64,000 nt of DNA from JAXMAO01 sp046350375 (GCA_046350375.1 JAXMAO010000004.1:124001-188000); one strand, 5' to 3'; positions 9,086 through 18,312 are shown, counted from the first letter of the stretch. Program-made: numbers and translations. Notes: generated by a model not told the origin, from the letters alone.

Positions 9086-9943
9086 CTACAGAATGAAGAT
9101 CAGCCCGTCCTCGTGCCGCCAGAAAACCAGCAGTCCCACGGACAGCGCCGCCCCGCTCGACGCCAGCGCCGCCGCCAGCTCCGATGCGGTGGGCAGCGTC
9201 TCGTAGTAGATCGGCCGCTGGAACATCGCCATGATCGAATAGAGCGGATTGAGCTTGAAGTACTTGCGGTATTCGTGCGGAATCGGGCTGGCAGTCCGCG
9301 GCGCGGCGGGGGCGTCGGCCGCGGCGGTCGCGCGCGCCGGGCTGTCGTGCGGCGCCGCCCGCGTCTCGAGCGGATAGATGATCGGCGTCAGATAGAACAG
9401 CACGCCGAGGAAGACGGAGATAAGGTGCTGAATGTCGCGATAGTGCACCGTCACCACCGCCGCGATCGCCCCCAGCCCCAGCGCCACCGACGCCAGGCAG
9501 AGCACCGAGAGCGGCAGAATCGCCATTGCCGCGGTCGGCCGGAAATCGATGAACCACCCCAACAGCGCCAGTAGCACCGCCAGCGACAGCGCGAACGTGA
9601 TCAGGTTCTGCACGACCAGGCTCAGCGGAAAGACCAGCTTGGGGAAATACTGCCGCCGCAGCATCGACTCGGCGTTGATGATGCTGGTGCTGCAGCCGTC
9701 GATCGACGCGGCCAGGCAGGTCCACGGAATCAGCCCGCTGAGGATGTAGAGCGACAGGTTGCGGATGCCGAACAGCAGCGAGAAGACCACGCTCAGCACG
9801 AGCAGTTGCAGCAGCGGATTGAGCAGCGACCAGCAGAACCCCAGCGCGCTGCGCCGATAGCGCACCTTCAGGTCGCGCGCCACGAAGTTCTTCACCACTT
9901 CGCGGAACTGCCACAGCGCGAGCAATCGGGTGCGGATCGGCAT
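9086..9943 (-). CDS. ABC-2 type polysaccharide export permease (Wzm-like)
   Basis: The family N-terminus (FREVVKNFVARDLKVRYRRS) begins soon after ATG 9943, which I chose over a start 37 codons upstream because the longer lead is Arg-rich and unlike the family. The 285-aa product has about six membrane helices and the conserved amphipathic region FCWSLLNPLLQLLVLSVVFS. It would form the membrane channel for the ATPase encoded 14 bases downstream. A loop near residues 190-225 is rich in Ala and Pro, an insertion that I do not see as typical. The pair lies next to glycosyltransferases, supporting export of an O-antigen or similar glycan. Confidence 0.9.
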   Translation of the reverse strand: MPIRTRLLALWQFREVVKNFVARDLKVRYRRSALGFCWSLLNPLLQLLVLSVVFSLLFGIRNLSLYILSGLIPWTCLAASIDGCSTSIINAESMLRRQYFPKLVFPLSLVVQNLITFALSLAVLLALLGWFIDFRPTAAMAILPLSVLCLASVALGLGAIAAVVTVHYRDIQHLISVFLGVLFYLTPIIYPLETRAAPHDSPARATAAADAPAAPRTASPIPHEYRKYFKLNPLYSIMAMFQRPIYYETLPTASELAAALASSGAALSVGLLVFWRHEDGLIFIL

Positions 9944-10149
9944 CGACGGGCCACTCTTCGCGGGCGACGGGCCTGCCGGTCGCGCTCCGCCCCGCCGATC
10001 GCGGCGCCGCCCCACACCGCGCCGCAGTATCCGCCTGTCGCGCGACGCTGTCAACCGATCGCCGTCGTTGCGGCCCGCGCCGCGCGCAACGCTTACTACC
10101 GGCCGCGCCGACTCGTCGCGCGCGCCGCCGGCCGCGCTCGAGACAGCCG

Positions 10150-11112
10150 CTACGGCGCCGCCTCCGCCTCAGCCGGGCCGGCGACGATGACGAATACGTC
10201 ACGCAACTGGTCCGGCTGAACGATCGACTGCACCTCGACGCTCGCCACCAGCCGGCGCCGCGGATCGATCACCACCGCGCTCACCGTTCCGATCGCCAGC
10301 GGCGCCTCCAGCCCCTGCTCGCCCGGGGCGCTGGTCACCACGTCGCCGGCGCGAATCCGCAGCTCCGGCCCGGCCGGCGACGCCGCACCGCCCGGCTCCT
10401 CGACCCACGACAGCGGCACGTCGCGAATCAGCATCCGCCCGCCACCGCCGCCTTGCAGCGTCAGCGGGTGATCGATCATCTTTAGCGTGCCGTTCTCGAT
10501 TCGTCCCACGCGGGCCGCTGTCCGGCTGCCGGCGTCCGACAGCAGCCGCACCCGCGCTACGTAGGGTTGCACCAGCTCCACTCGTCCGACCAGGCTCTCG
10601 CGCGACAGAACGGTGTACCCCTCGGCCAGCCCCTCGTCGGCGCCGCGATCGACGAACACCCGCGACGCGATCCAGTCCGCCCAGCGCACGCCGCGCGCCG
10701 ACCCCTGCCCCAGCACCACCGTGTCGCGCGCCGCGACGATGTCTCTCGCCACCACCCGCGCCGGCACCAGCCGCACGCTCCGCCGCACCCAGTTCGCCCG
10801 CAGGTCGCGCAGCTGGGCATTCTGGGCCTCCAGTTGCGCCGTCAGCCCTGCCTGAAACACAAGCTGGTCGCGCAGTGCCTGCTCCTCGGCCGACACCGCC
10901 GGCTTCGACGCCGCCGTCTCTAGCGACAGCCCGGCCGCGCGGGCCAACCGCGCCCCGATCGCCTGCACCAGCGCCTGGGCCGGCGCCTCGAGCTGCGTCA
11001 CTCCCTTGGTCCAGTTCGTCCAGCGCGCCGGCGCCCAGGCCGCCACCGCCGACGCCGCCATCAGCCCGGCAAACATCAGCCGCTTGCCCTGTCCGTCGCG
11101 TTCGCCCGCCAT
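10150..11112 (-). CDS. mreC: rod shape-determining protein MreC
   Basis: This 320-aa protein has one N-terminal membrane helix (about residues 12-32), a coiled-coil-like stretch around 75-110 (QALRDQLVFQAGLTAQLEAQ) and two beta-rich lobes beginning with RLVPARVVARD. That order matches MreC, the periplasmic scaffold of the elongasome that contacts the penicillin-binding proteins. A glycine-rich insertion (GGGGG) lies in the second lobe. MreB, MreD and RodA genes, which usually neighbour mreC, are not in the window; instead it lies between the polysaccharide exporter and a divergent GlmU-like gene. The family call is good, but the isolated setting is unusual. Confidence 0.82.
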   Translation of the reverse strand: MAGERDGQGKRLMFAGLMAASAVAAWAPARWTNWTKGVTQLEAPAQALVQAIGARLARAAGLSLETAASKPAVSAEEQALRDQLVFQAGLTAQLEAQNAQLRDLRANWVRRSVRLVPARVVARDIVAARDTVVLGQGSARGVRWADWIASRVFVDRGADEGLAEGYTVLSRESLVGRVELVQPYVARVRLLSDAGSRTAARVGRIENGTLKMIDHPLTLQGGGGGRMLIRDVPLSWVEEPGGAASPAGPELRIRAGDVVTSAPGEQGLEAPLAIGTVSAVVIDPRRRLVASVEVQSIVQPDQLRDVFVIVAGPAEAEAAP

Positions 11113-11209
11113 CTGGCCGCCTCGCCGCGCTGCGCGCCTGCACGTCGTCGCCCGCCGCCGCGCCCCGCGCGGTTTCTTCCGACCGGCCGACGGACTATCC
11201 TACCGCCTC

Positions 11210-12442
11210 ATGCCCGACCTGGTGGTCTTCGAAGATGCGGCCTGGTCACAGTTCCTCCCGCTTGCCTACTGGCGCGCCCTCTTCGACCTGCGCTGCGGCC
11301 TCGACACGCTGCTTGACAAGATCGAGTCGGCCTGCGCCGCCACCGCCGCGCTCGCCGTCCGCGCGCCGCTGGCCGAGGTCGTCTCCGCCCGGCGCCAGCG
11401 TCCGCTCGTTTCCGCCGACGCCCAGCGCCCGCGACTCTACGTCAACGGCCGCGCGCTGGTGCGACAGCCGATCGACCTGCCGCTCGGTTCGGCCACGTGG
11501 TCCGGCGACGCCCTGGTGGCCGCCCACGTGCAGGCCGCCGTCGCCAATCGGCTGACCCCCGCCGCGCTGCTCGACCCGGCGGCGACCCGCGCCGCGCTGG
11601 CCGGCGCCCGCGACGAGCCGCTGCCCGCCGAGGCGATCCAGCTCATCGACTACCCGTGGCAGCTCTATCATGCCAACGCGGCGGAAATCTGCCGCCAGGC
11701 GGCCCGGCTGCGGCCCGGCGTATCGACCGCCGTCGTCTATCCCGGCGCTCACCTGGTCGGCGGCCAGATTCACCTCGCGCCCGGCGTCCGCGTCCTGCCC
11801 GGCGCGGTGCTCGACGCCGAACCCGGGCCGATCGTCGTCGCCCCCACCGCCGGCATCTCCGCCAACGCCAGCGTGCAGGGGCCGTGCTTCATCGGCGAGA
11901 ACGGCCTGGTCCAGCCGACCACCATCCTCCGCGGCGGGGTCACGCTCGGCCCGAGCTGCAAGGTCGGCGGAGAGCTCGAAGGCGTCATCTTCCAGGGTTT
12001 TTCCAACAAACAGCACCACGGCTTCCTCGGCCACAGCTACGTCGGCGAGTGGGTCAATCTCGGCGCGGGCACCGTCAACAGCGACCTCAAGAACACCTAC
12101 GGCCGCGTGCAGGTGCCGGTCAACGGCCGCCTCGTTGACACCGGCCAGACATTCATCGGCGCGCTGATCGGCGACCACGCCAAGACCGGCATTAACACGG
12201 TGCTGCCCACGGGCTGCGTGGTGGGCTTTGCGGCGAATGTCTTCTGCAGCCGCCACGCCCCGCGCTTCGTGCCGAGCTTTGCCTGGCTGACGGATGAAGG
12301 CTTGTCGCGCAACGACCCCGCGAAGGCGCTGGCCGTCGCCCGCACGATGGCCGCACGGCGAAAGATATCGCTCTCGACGGCGGAGGAGCGGTTGTTTACT
12401 GTGGTCGCAGAGCTGGCCGGGTCGGTCGAATTGGGTGACTGA
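11210..12442 (+). CDS. GlmU-like sugar-nucleotide protein with left-handed beta-helix (alternative GlmU type)
   Basis: ATG 11210 gives 410 aa. The N-terminus (VVFEDAAWSQFLPLAYWRAL, then LRCGLDTLLDKIE) matches the alternative GlmU type known from Bacteroidetes and others, not the classical LAAGxGTRM nucleotidyltransferase. A left-handed beta-helix with hexapeptide repeats runs from about residue 185 to 330. It includes NKQHHGFLGHSYVGEWVNLG and GAGTVNSDLKNTYG, similar to the acetyltransferase site of GlmU. Proposed role: acetylation and uridylylation of glucosamine-1-phosphate for murein and LPS. A separate classical-type uridyltransferase gene at 27.4 kb lacks a full acetyltransferase domain, so the two may complement each other. 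Confidence 0.75.
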   Translation: MPDLVVFEDAAWSQFLPLAYWRALFDLRCGLDTLLDKIESACAATAALAVRAPLAEVVSARRQRPLVSADAQRPRLYVNGRALVRQPIDLPLGSATWSGDALVAAHVQAAVANRLTPAALLDPAATRAALAGARDEPLPAEAIQLIDYPWQLYHANAAEICRQAARLRPGVSTAVVYPGAHLVGGQIHLAPGVRVLPGAVLDAEPGPIVVAPTAGISANASVQGPCFIGENGLVQPTTILRGGVTLGPSCKVGGELEGVIFQGFSNKQHHGFLGHSYVGEWVNLGAGTVNSDLKNTYGRVQVPVNGRLVDTGQTFIGALIGDHAKTGINTVLPTGCVVGFAANVFCSRHAPRFVPSFAWLTDEGLSRNDPAKALAVARTMAARRKISLSTAEERLFTVVAELAGSVELGD

Positions 12443-12458
12443 TAAACGACCCGCGCGC

Positions 12459-13820
12459 TTACTCGCCGTGCGGCCGTTCCGTCGGCGCGGTCGGCGCCTC
12501 GCCATGCGGCGCGGGGATCGCCGTTCCAGCCGGCCCACCCGTCCCCGGCGGCGCCGTGCTCGCGGCCGGCGGCGGCTCGTTCGCACCGGGCGCTCCGCCG
12601 TGGGTCGCCACGTCCGGCCCGCCAGGCCCGCGCGGCCCGCCGCCTTCCTTCAGAAACAGGTAATAGAGCTTGCCCTCGTTGTAGGTGAAGCCCGCCCGCC
12701 GGCCCGCCGCGTCGCCGACGCCCATGAACACGTCGCACCGGCCGGCCGCTCGAATCGCCGCCCCGCGATCCTGGTCGCACGCGAAGCCCTTGTACGTCTC
12801 GCTCGTGCCGCCCGACTGCGGCGGCAGCGCCGTATCCAGAAACGCCAGGCACGCCCGCGGGAAAATCTCCTTGTCGGTCGCAATGCTGCACAGCGTCGCC
12901 ACCTTCTCATTCAGACAGCCATACGGCCCGCCCGGCGCCGGCTGAAAGAACACGTAGCGCGGATTGCGCCAGCAATAGGTGTCGATCTCGTCCGGGTGGG
13001 CCTTGAAATAGTCGAGCATCGCCTGCAGCGACATCTTCGACTTCTCGATCTTCCCGTCCGCCACCAGCTCGCGGGCCACCGACTTGTACTCGTGCCCGTT
13101 GTTGCCCGCATAGCCGATCTCGAAGATGCGCCCGTCCGGCATGCGAATCTGCCCCGAGCCCTGCACCGTCACCACGTAGGTCTGGAACCGATCGGCCAGC
13201 CACACCAGCTCCTGCCCGGCCAGCGCATTGCCCGACTCGATCTCCTGCCGCGACTTCCACGGCCCGCCCGTCGGGTTGCCCTCGACGTCCTTCTGAAAGC
13301 CGCGCGGCAGCTTGTAGATCGGATACTCGAACCCAGCCGTGCGCGTCATCCGCCCGTCGAAAATCGGCGTGTAGTAGCCGGTGTAGAGCACCGTTCCCTT
13401 GTTGTCGCAGCCGACCGAGATGTAGACGTCGAACCGCTCGCGGATGATCTGATTGAATTCCTGCGGGCTGCGGGCCTGCGACAGCACGTCGAGAAACGCC
13501 CGCAGGCTCGCCACCGCCCGGTCGTGCGACACGTCGCCATACGGGAAGTACCGCTGCGTCGATTTCTTCGACAGGTAGTGCAGGCTGCGCTCGATCGCCG
13601 CGCGCAGGTCCGGGTTCTGGGCGTTCTGATACGCCTCGGTGAAGTCCGGGATCATCGCCGGATCGGTGATCTTCCGCAGCGCCAGCTGCCCCGGCGGCAG
13701 CGGGCGATCGTAGTCCTTCTCCTCGCTCGGCGCGGCAATCGGGATCGGCTCGGCCGGCGGACAGCCGGTCGCGGACAGCAGGCTCAGGCAGAGTGCAGCA
13801 AGCGAGATTCGCCGGGACAT
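12459..13820 (-). CDS. mltA: membrane-bound lytic murein transglycosylase A (MltA), lipoprotein
   Basis: The 453-aa product begins with a lipoprotein signal ending LLSATGC, with Cys20 as the predicted lipid anchor. The MltA barrel includes LYTGYYTP near residue 145. A 3D domain near 340-385 contains CDQDRGAAIRAAGRCDVFMG with conserved Asp residues. MltA cleaves glycan strands of murein to 1,6-anhydro products at the outer membrane. About 70 C-terminal residues after the 3D domain are Pro, Ala and Gly rich and appear to be a disordered extension. It runs convergent to the GlmU-like gene with a 16-base gap. Confidence 0.92.
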   Translation of the reverse strand: MSRRISLAALCLSLLSATGCPPAEPIPIAAPSEEKDYDRPLPPGQLALRKITDPAMIPDFTEAYQNAQNPDLRAAIERSLHYLSKKSTQRYFPYGDVSHDRAVASLRAFLDVLSQARSPQEFNQIIRERFDVYISVGCDNKGTVLYTGYYTPIFDGRMTRTAGFEYPIYKLPRGFQKDVEGNPTGGPWKSRQEIESGNALAGQELVWLADRFQTYVVTVQGSGQIRMPDGRIFEIGYAGNNGHEYKSVARELVADGKIEKSKMSLQAMLDYFKAHPDEIDTYCWRNPRYVFFQPAPGGPYGCLNEKVATLCSIATDKEIFPRACLAFLDTALPPQSGGTSETYKGFACDQDRGAAIRAAGRCDVFMGVGDAAGRRAGFTYNEGKLYYLFLKEGGGPRGPGGPDVATHGGAPGANEPPPAASTAPPGTGGPAGTAIPAPHGEAPTAPTERPHGE

Positions 13821-13951
13821 GCATCCGACTCCTTTCGGACCGCGCCGCGCGTCGCGAGTCCCCAGTTGCCCGCCCGCGCCGGTCAGCGCCCGCCGCGGAC
13901 TCTACCCGCCATTCACGCCGCCCGGCAACCGCAATCCGTCCGTCGGCGCGC

Positions 13952-13982
13952 AAAAAAAGCCCCGCCAGTCGCCCGGCGGGGC
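13952..13982 (-). terminator. intrinsic terminator of the haloperoxidase gene
   Basis: Read on the minus strand, an 8-bp perfect stem (13959-13966 with 13975-13982, loop of 8) is followed by seven T residues (A run 13952-13958). It lies 35 bases after the stop of the gene ending at 14017. This is a canonical Rho-independent structure. Confidence 0.88.
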
Positions 13983-14016
13983 ACAGGTGCACTGTTAATG
14001 GCATCGGCCCGGCCGC

Positions 14017-15468
14017 CTACGGCGACGGCTGGAACACGTGGTCCATGACGTAGTCCGCCACCCGGTTGCCCTGGGCGATTCCCTCGGACTTGTCGAACGT
14101 CCAGTGGATCCCGAGGTAGATGCGGCTCTGGCCGTTCTCCTCTTCGGCCTGCGACAGCGAGGTGTAGGACCGCGTAACCATGGGCCGAACAACGCCGTTG
14201 TTGTCCTTGGTCACGCCGTTGAACTCATCCGACGTGAACGAGAACGAAATGTTGTCGGTCCCGTAGTACGACCGCAGCACGCCGAACAAGGCCCCGCCAA
14301 AACCGGCATGGCCCGACGGATAGGCCGGGAACGGCGGCGTGAAATTCGGCGCGGTCAGGTTGCTCGCCGGGGCGCACAGTGGGACATAGGTCGGATCGCC
14401 AGTTGTGTCCGGGTTGCCGTCGCCCAGTCCGCTCGGTCCGGTGCCCACGTCCGACTCGCGAATGCCGGTCACCGGTCGCCAGAAGTTGTAGTAATACTTC
14501 GATTCCCAGACGGAGATGCCCGTATCGGCCATCGCAACGTTCACCAACGCGAGCATCCGCGCCATCTGCGTGCCGTTCAGTCCGCGCTCAGTGCCGATTT
14601 TCGAGGCGATCTGGTTGTACAGTCGCGGCGGCGCGCACAGGCTCGGCGTGCCGTCGTATGCCCAGAACAGCCCGATCTGCGTCTGCTCGGCGGTCCGCGA
14701 GGTCGGCGTGGTCACGCCATCGCCGCCGATTCCCTTCACCTCGTTGTACGCCGCGGTGTATTCGTCGCTGTCCATCTCCGGCGGCGGCGGCGTGCGGAAC
14801 TGGTTCGACCGCGTCAGCACAAAGGGCGTCACGTGCGACCACTGCGACCCGAGTGTGCCCTGGCCCGGATTGAGCGGATCCACCCGCCAGTAACCCGGCT
14901 GATCGCTGAACGTGTACGACTCGGCCATCGTCGATCCATCGCCGGTTCGCAGCGCCAGTATCGCCGCGGCCACCTGCTGGCCCAGCAGAATTCCATCCGA
15001 CTTCTCGCCGCTGTCGGGAATGTCGTTCAGGTCCTCCGCCAGCAGGTCGTCCAGCCGCGGCGCGTGCGACGGGTAGAGACCGACCAGCGTGTCGTGCACG
15101 GCCTGCGCAATCGCGGCCCGCTCCGACGTCAGCGGCCCGACCGGCGCGGTGCCCAGGTAGCTCTGGAAGCCGCCCTCGATCGCGTTGACCGCTTCGAACA
15201 GCGCGATGTGCGCCATCGCCATCGCCCGGCTCGAGCGCGTTGGCCCAAGCTGGTGACCGAAGGTCCGTGTCGTGTAGACGCTGTCCAGGGCGTTGGCGCC
15301 GAACGCCGTGTGATCCAGTCCGCTGGTGTCGATCGCGATCTGGTTCCAGCGCAGCACCCAGGCGCGCGATTCGGTTCCACCCAGGAGTGACAGCAGCGAC
15401 GTTAGGTCGCCGCAGCCGACCATCAGCATCGCGCCGCCAATCAGAATGAAGCTCTTGCGGATTCTCAT
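14017..15468 (-). CDS. vanadium-dependent haloperoxidase / PAP2-type phosphatase, lipoprotein
   Basis: ATG 15468 is preceded by a clear gaggaaa ribosome site; it yields 483 aa with a lipobox LMVGC (Cys19). Family motifs are KYYYNFWRPVTGIRES near 319-334, PAYPSGHAGFGG near 378-390 and SRIYLGIHWTFD near 444-455. Together these form the vanadate/phosphate pocket of the vanadium haloperoxidase and PAP2 superfamily. The likely role is oxidation of halide with hydrogen peroxide, or acid phosphatase activity, at the cell envelope; sequence alone cannot separate these. It has its own promoter and terminator, so it is a single-gene unit. Confidence 0.85.
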   Translation of the reverse strand: MRIRKSFILIGGAMLMVGCGDLTSLLSLLGGTESRAWVLRWNQIAIDTSGLDHTAFGANALDSVYTTRTFGHQLGPTRSSRAMAMAHIALFEAVNAIEGGFQSYLGTAPVGPLTSERAAIAQAVHDTLVGLYPSHAPRLDDLLAEDLNDIPDSGEKSDGILLGQQVAAAILALRTGDGSTMAESYTFSDQPGYWRVDPLNPGQGTLGSQWSHVTPFVLTRSNQFRTPPPPEMDSDEYTAAYNEVKGIGGDGVTTPTSRTAEQTQIGLFWAYDGTPSLCAPPRLYNQIASKIGTERGLNGTQMARMLALVNVAMADTGISVWESKYYYNFWRPVTGIRESDVGTGPSGLGDGNPDTTGDPTYVPLCAPASNLTAPNFTPPFPAYPSGHAGFGGALFGVLRSYYGTDNISFSFTSDEFNGVTKDNNGVVRPMVTRSYTSLSQAEEENGQSRIYLGIHWTFDKSEGIAQGNRVADYVMDHVFQPSP

Positions 15469-15623
15469 CGAAGTTTCCTCGCCGCGGGCACAAATGCTCC
15501 AAGGCGCGGTTGCGGCAATTCGCGCCGAGCGTGTCGACATGACTCTCGCGAGGGCTGGTGCAGCAGATCGTCTGCCGGCCCGTACGACTCTGCTCTCATC
15601 GGCGGCGCGCACGAGCGGCAGTG

Positions 15624-15653
15624 ATTATCCGTTCCACCCCACGCCAAAGTCAA
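15624..15653 (-). promoter_or_regulatory. candidate sigma-70 promoter for the haloperoxidase gene
   Basis: On the minus strand a TTGACT box (15648-15653) and a GATAAT box (15624-15629) are separated by 18 bases. Each matches the consensus at five of six positions, which is striking in DNA this GC-rich. The predicted transcript start is about 150 bases before ATG 15468, leaving a long leader. Confidence 0.6.
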
Positions 15654-15696
15654 GTTATCGGAAACTTATGGGCCTCGTCGGGGCGGGGGGGGCCTC

Positions 15697-15726
15697 TTTT
15701 CGCATCTCTTTTCCGGACACTATACT
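15697..15726 (+). promoter_or_regulatory. weak candidate promoter for pdxJ-dapA
   Basis: A TATACT box at 15721-15726 lies 36 bases before the preferred pdxJ start. The best upstream box, ttttcg at 15697-15702, is poor. It is divergent from the haloperoxidase promoter. Confidence 0.35.
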
Positions 15727-15762
15727 GCGGCCCGACGACTGCCTTTGTTGTGGGGTGCCCCC

Positions 15763-16518
15763 TTGGCCACGCTGGGTGTTAATATTGACCACGTCGCGAC
15801 CGTCCGTCAGGCCCGGCGAACCGACGAGCCCGACCCGGTCTGGGCCGCCGTCGAGGCACAGCTCGGCGGCGCAACCTGCATCACCTTTCACCTCCGCGAA
15901 GACCGCCGCCACGTCACCGACCGCGACCTCCCCCCGCTGCGGGCCGCCGTGAGCGTCAAGCTCAACATGGAAATGTCCATCGCCCCGGAAATCGTCGCCA
16001 TCGCCGCCCGCCTCAAGCCCACCCAGTGCACCCTTGTCCCCGAACACCGCGCCGAACTCACCACCGAGGGCGGCCTCGACTGCGTCCGCCACGCCGCCCG
16101 CGTCCGCTCCGCCGTCCGCAGGCTCCGCGCCGCCGGCATCCGCGTCTCGGCCTTCATCGAGCCCATCCCCGCCCAGATCACCGCCGCCGCCCGGCTCGGC
16201 TGCGACGCCGTCGAGCTCTGGACCGGCGCCTACGCCCATGCCCGCGACCCCGCCGCCACCCAGGCCGCGCTCGACGACCTGGCGCAGTCCATCGCCATCG
16301 GCCACGCCGCCGGGCTCGAGGTCCACGGCGGTCACGGCCTGACCTACCGCAACATCGCCCCGATCGCCGCGCTGCCGGGCTTTTGCGAATTCAACATCGG
16401 CCATAGCATCGTCAGCCGAGCCGTATTCGTCGGCATGCGGGCCGCAGTGCGCGAGATGGTCGAGCTGCTCCGCCTGCACGCCCCGTTCGCCGACCGCCCG
16501 GAGTCGCCGCGTGTTTGA
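15763..16518 (+). CDS. pdxJ: pyridoxine 5'-phosphate synthase PdxJ
   Basis: PdxJ condenses 1-deoxyxylulose 5-phosphate with 3-amino-2-oxopropyl phosphate to give pyridoxine 5'-phosphate in the DXP-dependent B6 pathway. The start TTG 15763 gives the family N-terminus ATLGVNIDHVATVRQAR; another TTG 18 bases upstream (15745) is possible. The 251-aa TIM barrel shows TFHLREDRRHVTDRD, VKLNMEMS, the TLVPEHRAELTTEGG loop, VSAFIEP, GHGLTYRNI and the phosphate-binding FNIGHSI. The 3' end overlaps dapA by 8 bases, so the two are translationally coupled. Length is slightly above the usual 240 aa because of a short C-terminal tail. Confidence 0.95.
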   Translation: MATLGVNIDHVATVRQARRTDEPDPVWAAVEAQLGGATCITFHLREDRRHVTDRDLPPLRAAVSVKLNMEMSIAPEIVAIAARLKPTQCTLVPEHRAELTTEGGLDCVRHAARVRSAVRRLRAAGIRVSAFIEPIPAQITAAARLGCDAVELWTGAYAHARDPAATQAALDDLAQSIAIGHAAGLEVHGGHGLTYRNIAPIAALPGFCEFNIGHSIVSRAVFVGMRAAVREMVELLRLHAPFADRPESPRV

Positions 16519-17389
16519 AGGCTGCCTGGTCGCGCTGGTCACACCGTTTCGCTCCGGTGCGCTCGATCTGCCCGCGCTCGATCGCCTCTGTCGTACGCTC
16601 ATCGACGCCGGCGTCTCCGGCCTGGTCCCCTGCGGCACCACCGGCGAGTCGCCCACGCTCAGCGACGACGAGCAGTCCGCCGTCATCGCCGCTACGGTTC
16701 GCGCCGCCGCCGGGCGCGTCCCGGTCATTGCCGGCGCCGGCACCAACTCGACCGACCACACCCTTCACCGCGCCCACGCCGCGCTGGCCGCCGGCGCCAA
16801 CGCCGTCATGCTCGTCAACCCCTACTACAGCCGCCCAACCCAGTCCGGCCTGTTTCAGCACTTCTCCCGCTGTGCCCGCGACATCGCCTGTCCGATCCTG
16901 CTTTACAACATCCCCGGCCGCACCGCGGTCGAACTCGCCGTCGACACCATCGCCCGGCTCCGCGCCGAACATGCCAACATCGCCGCCGTCAAGCACGCCA
17001 CCGGCTCGCTCGACTCGGCCAGCGAACTCTCACTCGCCAGCGACATCGTCATCCTCTCCGGCGACGACTCGCTCACCCTGCCGCTCATGAGCATCGGCGC
17101 CCGCGGCGTGGTCAGCGTGGTCGCCAACCTGCTGCCGGCCGAAACCGTGGCGCTGGTCGCCGCCGCGCTGGCCGGCCGCTGGGCCGACGCCCGCGCCGCC
17201 CATCGCCGCCTCTTTCCGATCGTCCGCGCGCTGTTCGTCGAGACCAACCCCATCCCGATCAAGACCGCCCTGGCGCTGCGCGGCCAGGTCGCCGAGGAGT
17301 TCCGCCTGCCGATGTGCCCGATCTCGCCCGCCAACCGCCGCACGCTCGAAGCCGCTTTGCAGCCCTTCTTCGCCGGAGCCGCCCGATGA
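16511..17389 (+). CDS. dapA: 4-hydroxy-tetrahydrodipicolinate synthase DapA
   Basis: GTG 16511 overlaps the pdxJ stop by 8 bases. The 292-aa protein shows CGTTGESPTLSDDE at residues 41-54, Tyr132 in LYNIPGR and the Schiff-base lysine Lys161 in AAVKHATG. It would condense pyruvate with aspartate semialdehyde in lysine and diaminopimelate synthesis, needed for murein. Related lyases such as N-acetylneuraminate lyase share this fold; the GTTGESPTL signature and length favour DapA. The next gene starts in an ATGA overlap with its stop. Confidence 0.92.
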   Translation: MFEGCLVALVTPFRSGALDLPALDRLCRTLIDAGVSGLVPCGTTGESPTLSDDEQSAVIAATVRAAAGRVPVIAGAGTNSTDHTLHRAHAALAAGANAVMLVNPYYSRPTQSGLFQHFSRCARDIACPILLYNIPGRTAVELAVDTIARLRAEHANIAAVKHATGSLDSASELSLASDIVILSGDDSLTLPLMSIGARGVVSVVANLLPAETVALVAAALAGRWADARAAHRRLFPIVRALFVETNPIPIKTALALRGQVAEEFRLPMCPISPANRRTLEAALQPFFAGAAR

Positions 17390-18312
17390 GCGCCGTGCCG
17401 CCCGCCGATCTCGTCGCATTGCCCGAAACGCATTCCTTGCTCGCGCGGCGCATCCGCACCGCCGCGGCGCTCGCCGTGCCCGCGCTCATCTTCTGGCACG
17501 TCGGCTTCTGGGCCGCCGAGCCGGCCGACCCCTTCGGGCCCATCAGCCTGCTGCTGGTGCCCAACCGCTTCCTCACCATGGTCGAGATGTTCGCCCTGGC
17601 GCTGGTCGCCGCGGCGCTGGCCGTCGCCATCAACGGCCCGCGCTCCGCCCACTACGGCCCGCTCGGCGTCGCCGTCGGGCTGGCCGCCCTCGCCTGGCGC
17701 ACCGGCTCGATGGACCTGCTTCCGCTCGCGCTGGCCCCCGGCGCAGACGCCTGGCCCGCGAAGTCGCTCGTGTTTGAACTCTGGCTCTGGCTCGGCCTGA
17801 TCGCCTTCGGCGCCGTCCCCGGCCGCTGGGTCGAATCGTGGCACGGCTACGGCCCCGCCGCCCCGTCCGCCGACTGGCGCCGTGTCGACACCGACGGCCT
17901 GGTCGACAGCGCGTCAGAGCTGGCCCGCGCCGGTGTGGCGATCGCCGTCGTTGCGGTCGTCGCCTACCTGCTGCTGTCGGTCTTCGCCGGCACCGATCGC
18001 GAAACCGTGCTGAAAGGACAGGTCTTCTTCGCCTGCGGCGCGTCGTTCTACGTCGCCACCGTGGTCGGCCTCTCGATGGTCCGCCTCCGCGCCAGCCTGT
18101 GGCTCTACGTCTCCGTCGCCATCGTCGGCGCGCTGATCTACATCCTCGCCGCCCCCCACGCACAGCGGCTCGGCGCACACCTCGTCATCCCCGGCCCGGC
18201 CCGCGCCCTGCCGATCGAGTTCGCCGCGCTGTCCGCCGTCGGCATCACCCTGGGCGCCGGCACGGCCGCCAATCTCCGCGCCGCCGAGAAGTCCGCACCG
18301 CGCGCCCGCTGA
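17386..18312 (+). CDS. hypothetical multi-pass membrane protein
   Basis: The ATG overlaps the dapA stop codon by four bases, pointing to a pdxJ-dapA-orf operon. The 308-aa product has about eight hydrophobic segments, including ALAVPALIFWHVGFW near residue 30, IAVVAVVAYLLLSVFAG near 190 and SVAIVGALIYILAA near 245, and an Arg-rich C-terminus. I do not recognise the family and see no catalytic motif. Its context does not reveal a role; a transporter or envelope integrity protein is possible. Confidence 0.75.
   Translation: MSAVPPADLVALPETHSLLARRIRTAAALAVPALIFWHVGFWAAEPADPFGPISLLLVPNRFLTMVEMFALALVAAALAVAINGPRSAHYGPLGVAVGLAALAWRTGSMDLLPLALAPGADAWPAKSLVFELWLWLGLIAFGAVPGRWVESWHGYGPAAPSADWRRVDTDGLVDSASELARAGVAIAVVAVVAYLLLSVFAGTDRETVLKGQVFFACGASFYVATVVGLSMVRLRASLWLYVSVAIVGALIYILAAPHAQRLGAHLVIPGPARALPIEFAALSAVGITLGAGTAANLRAAEKSAPRAR

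Noticed and set aside
12294..14048. 584-aa plus-strand frame over mltA
   Set aside because: Shadow of the minus-strand mltA gene. High Arg and His with no motif.
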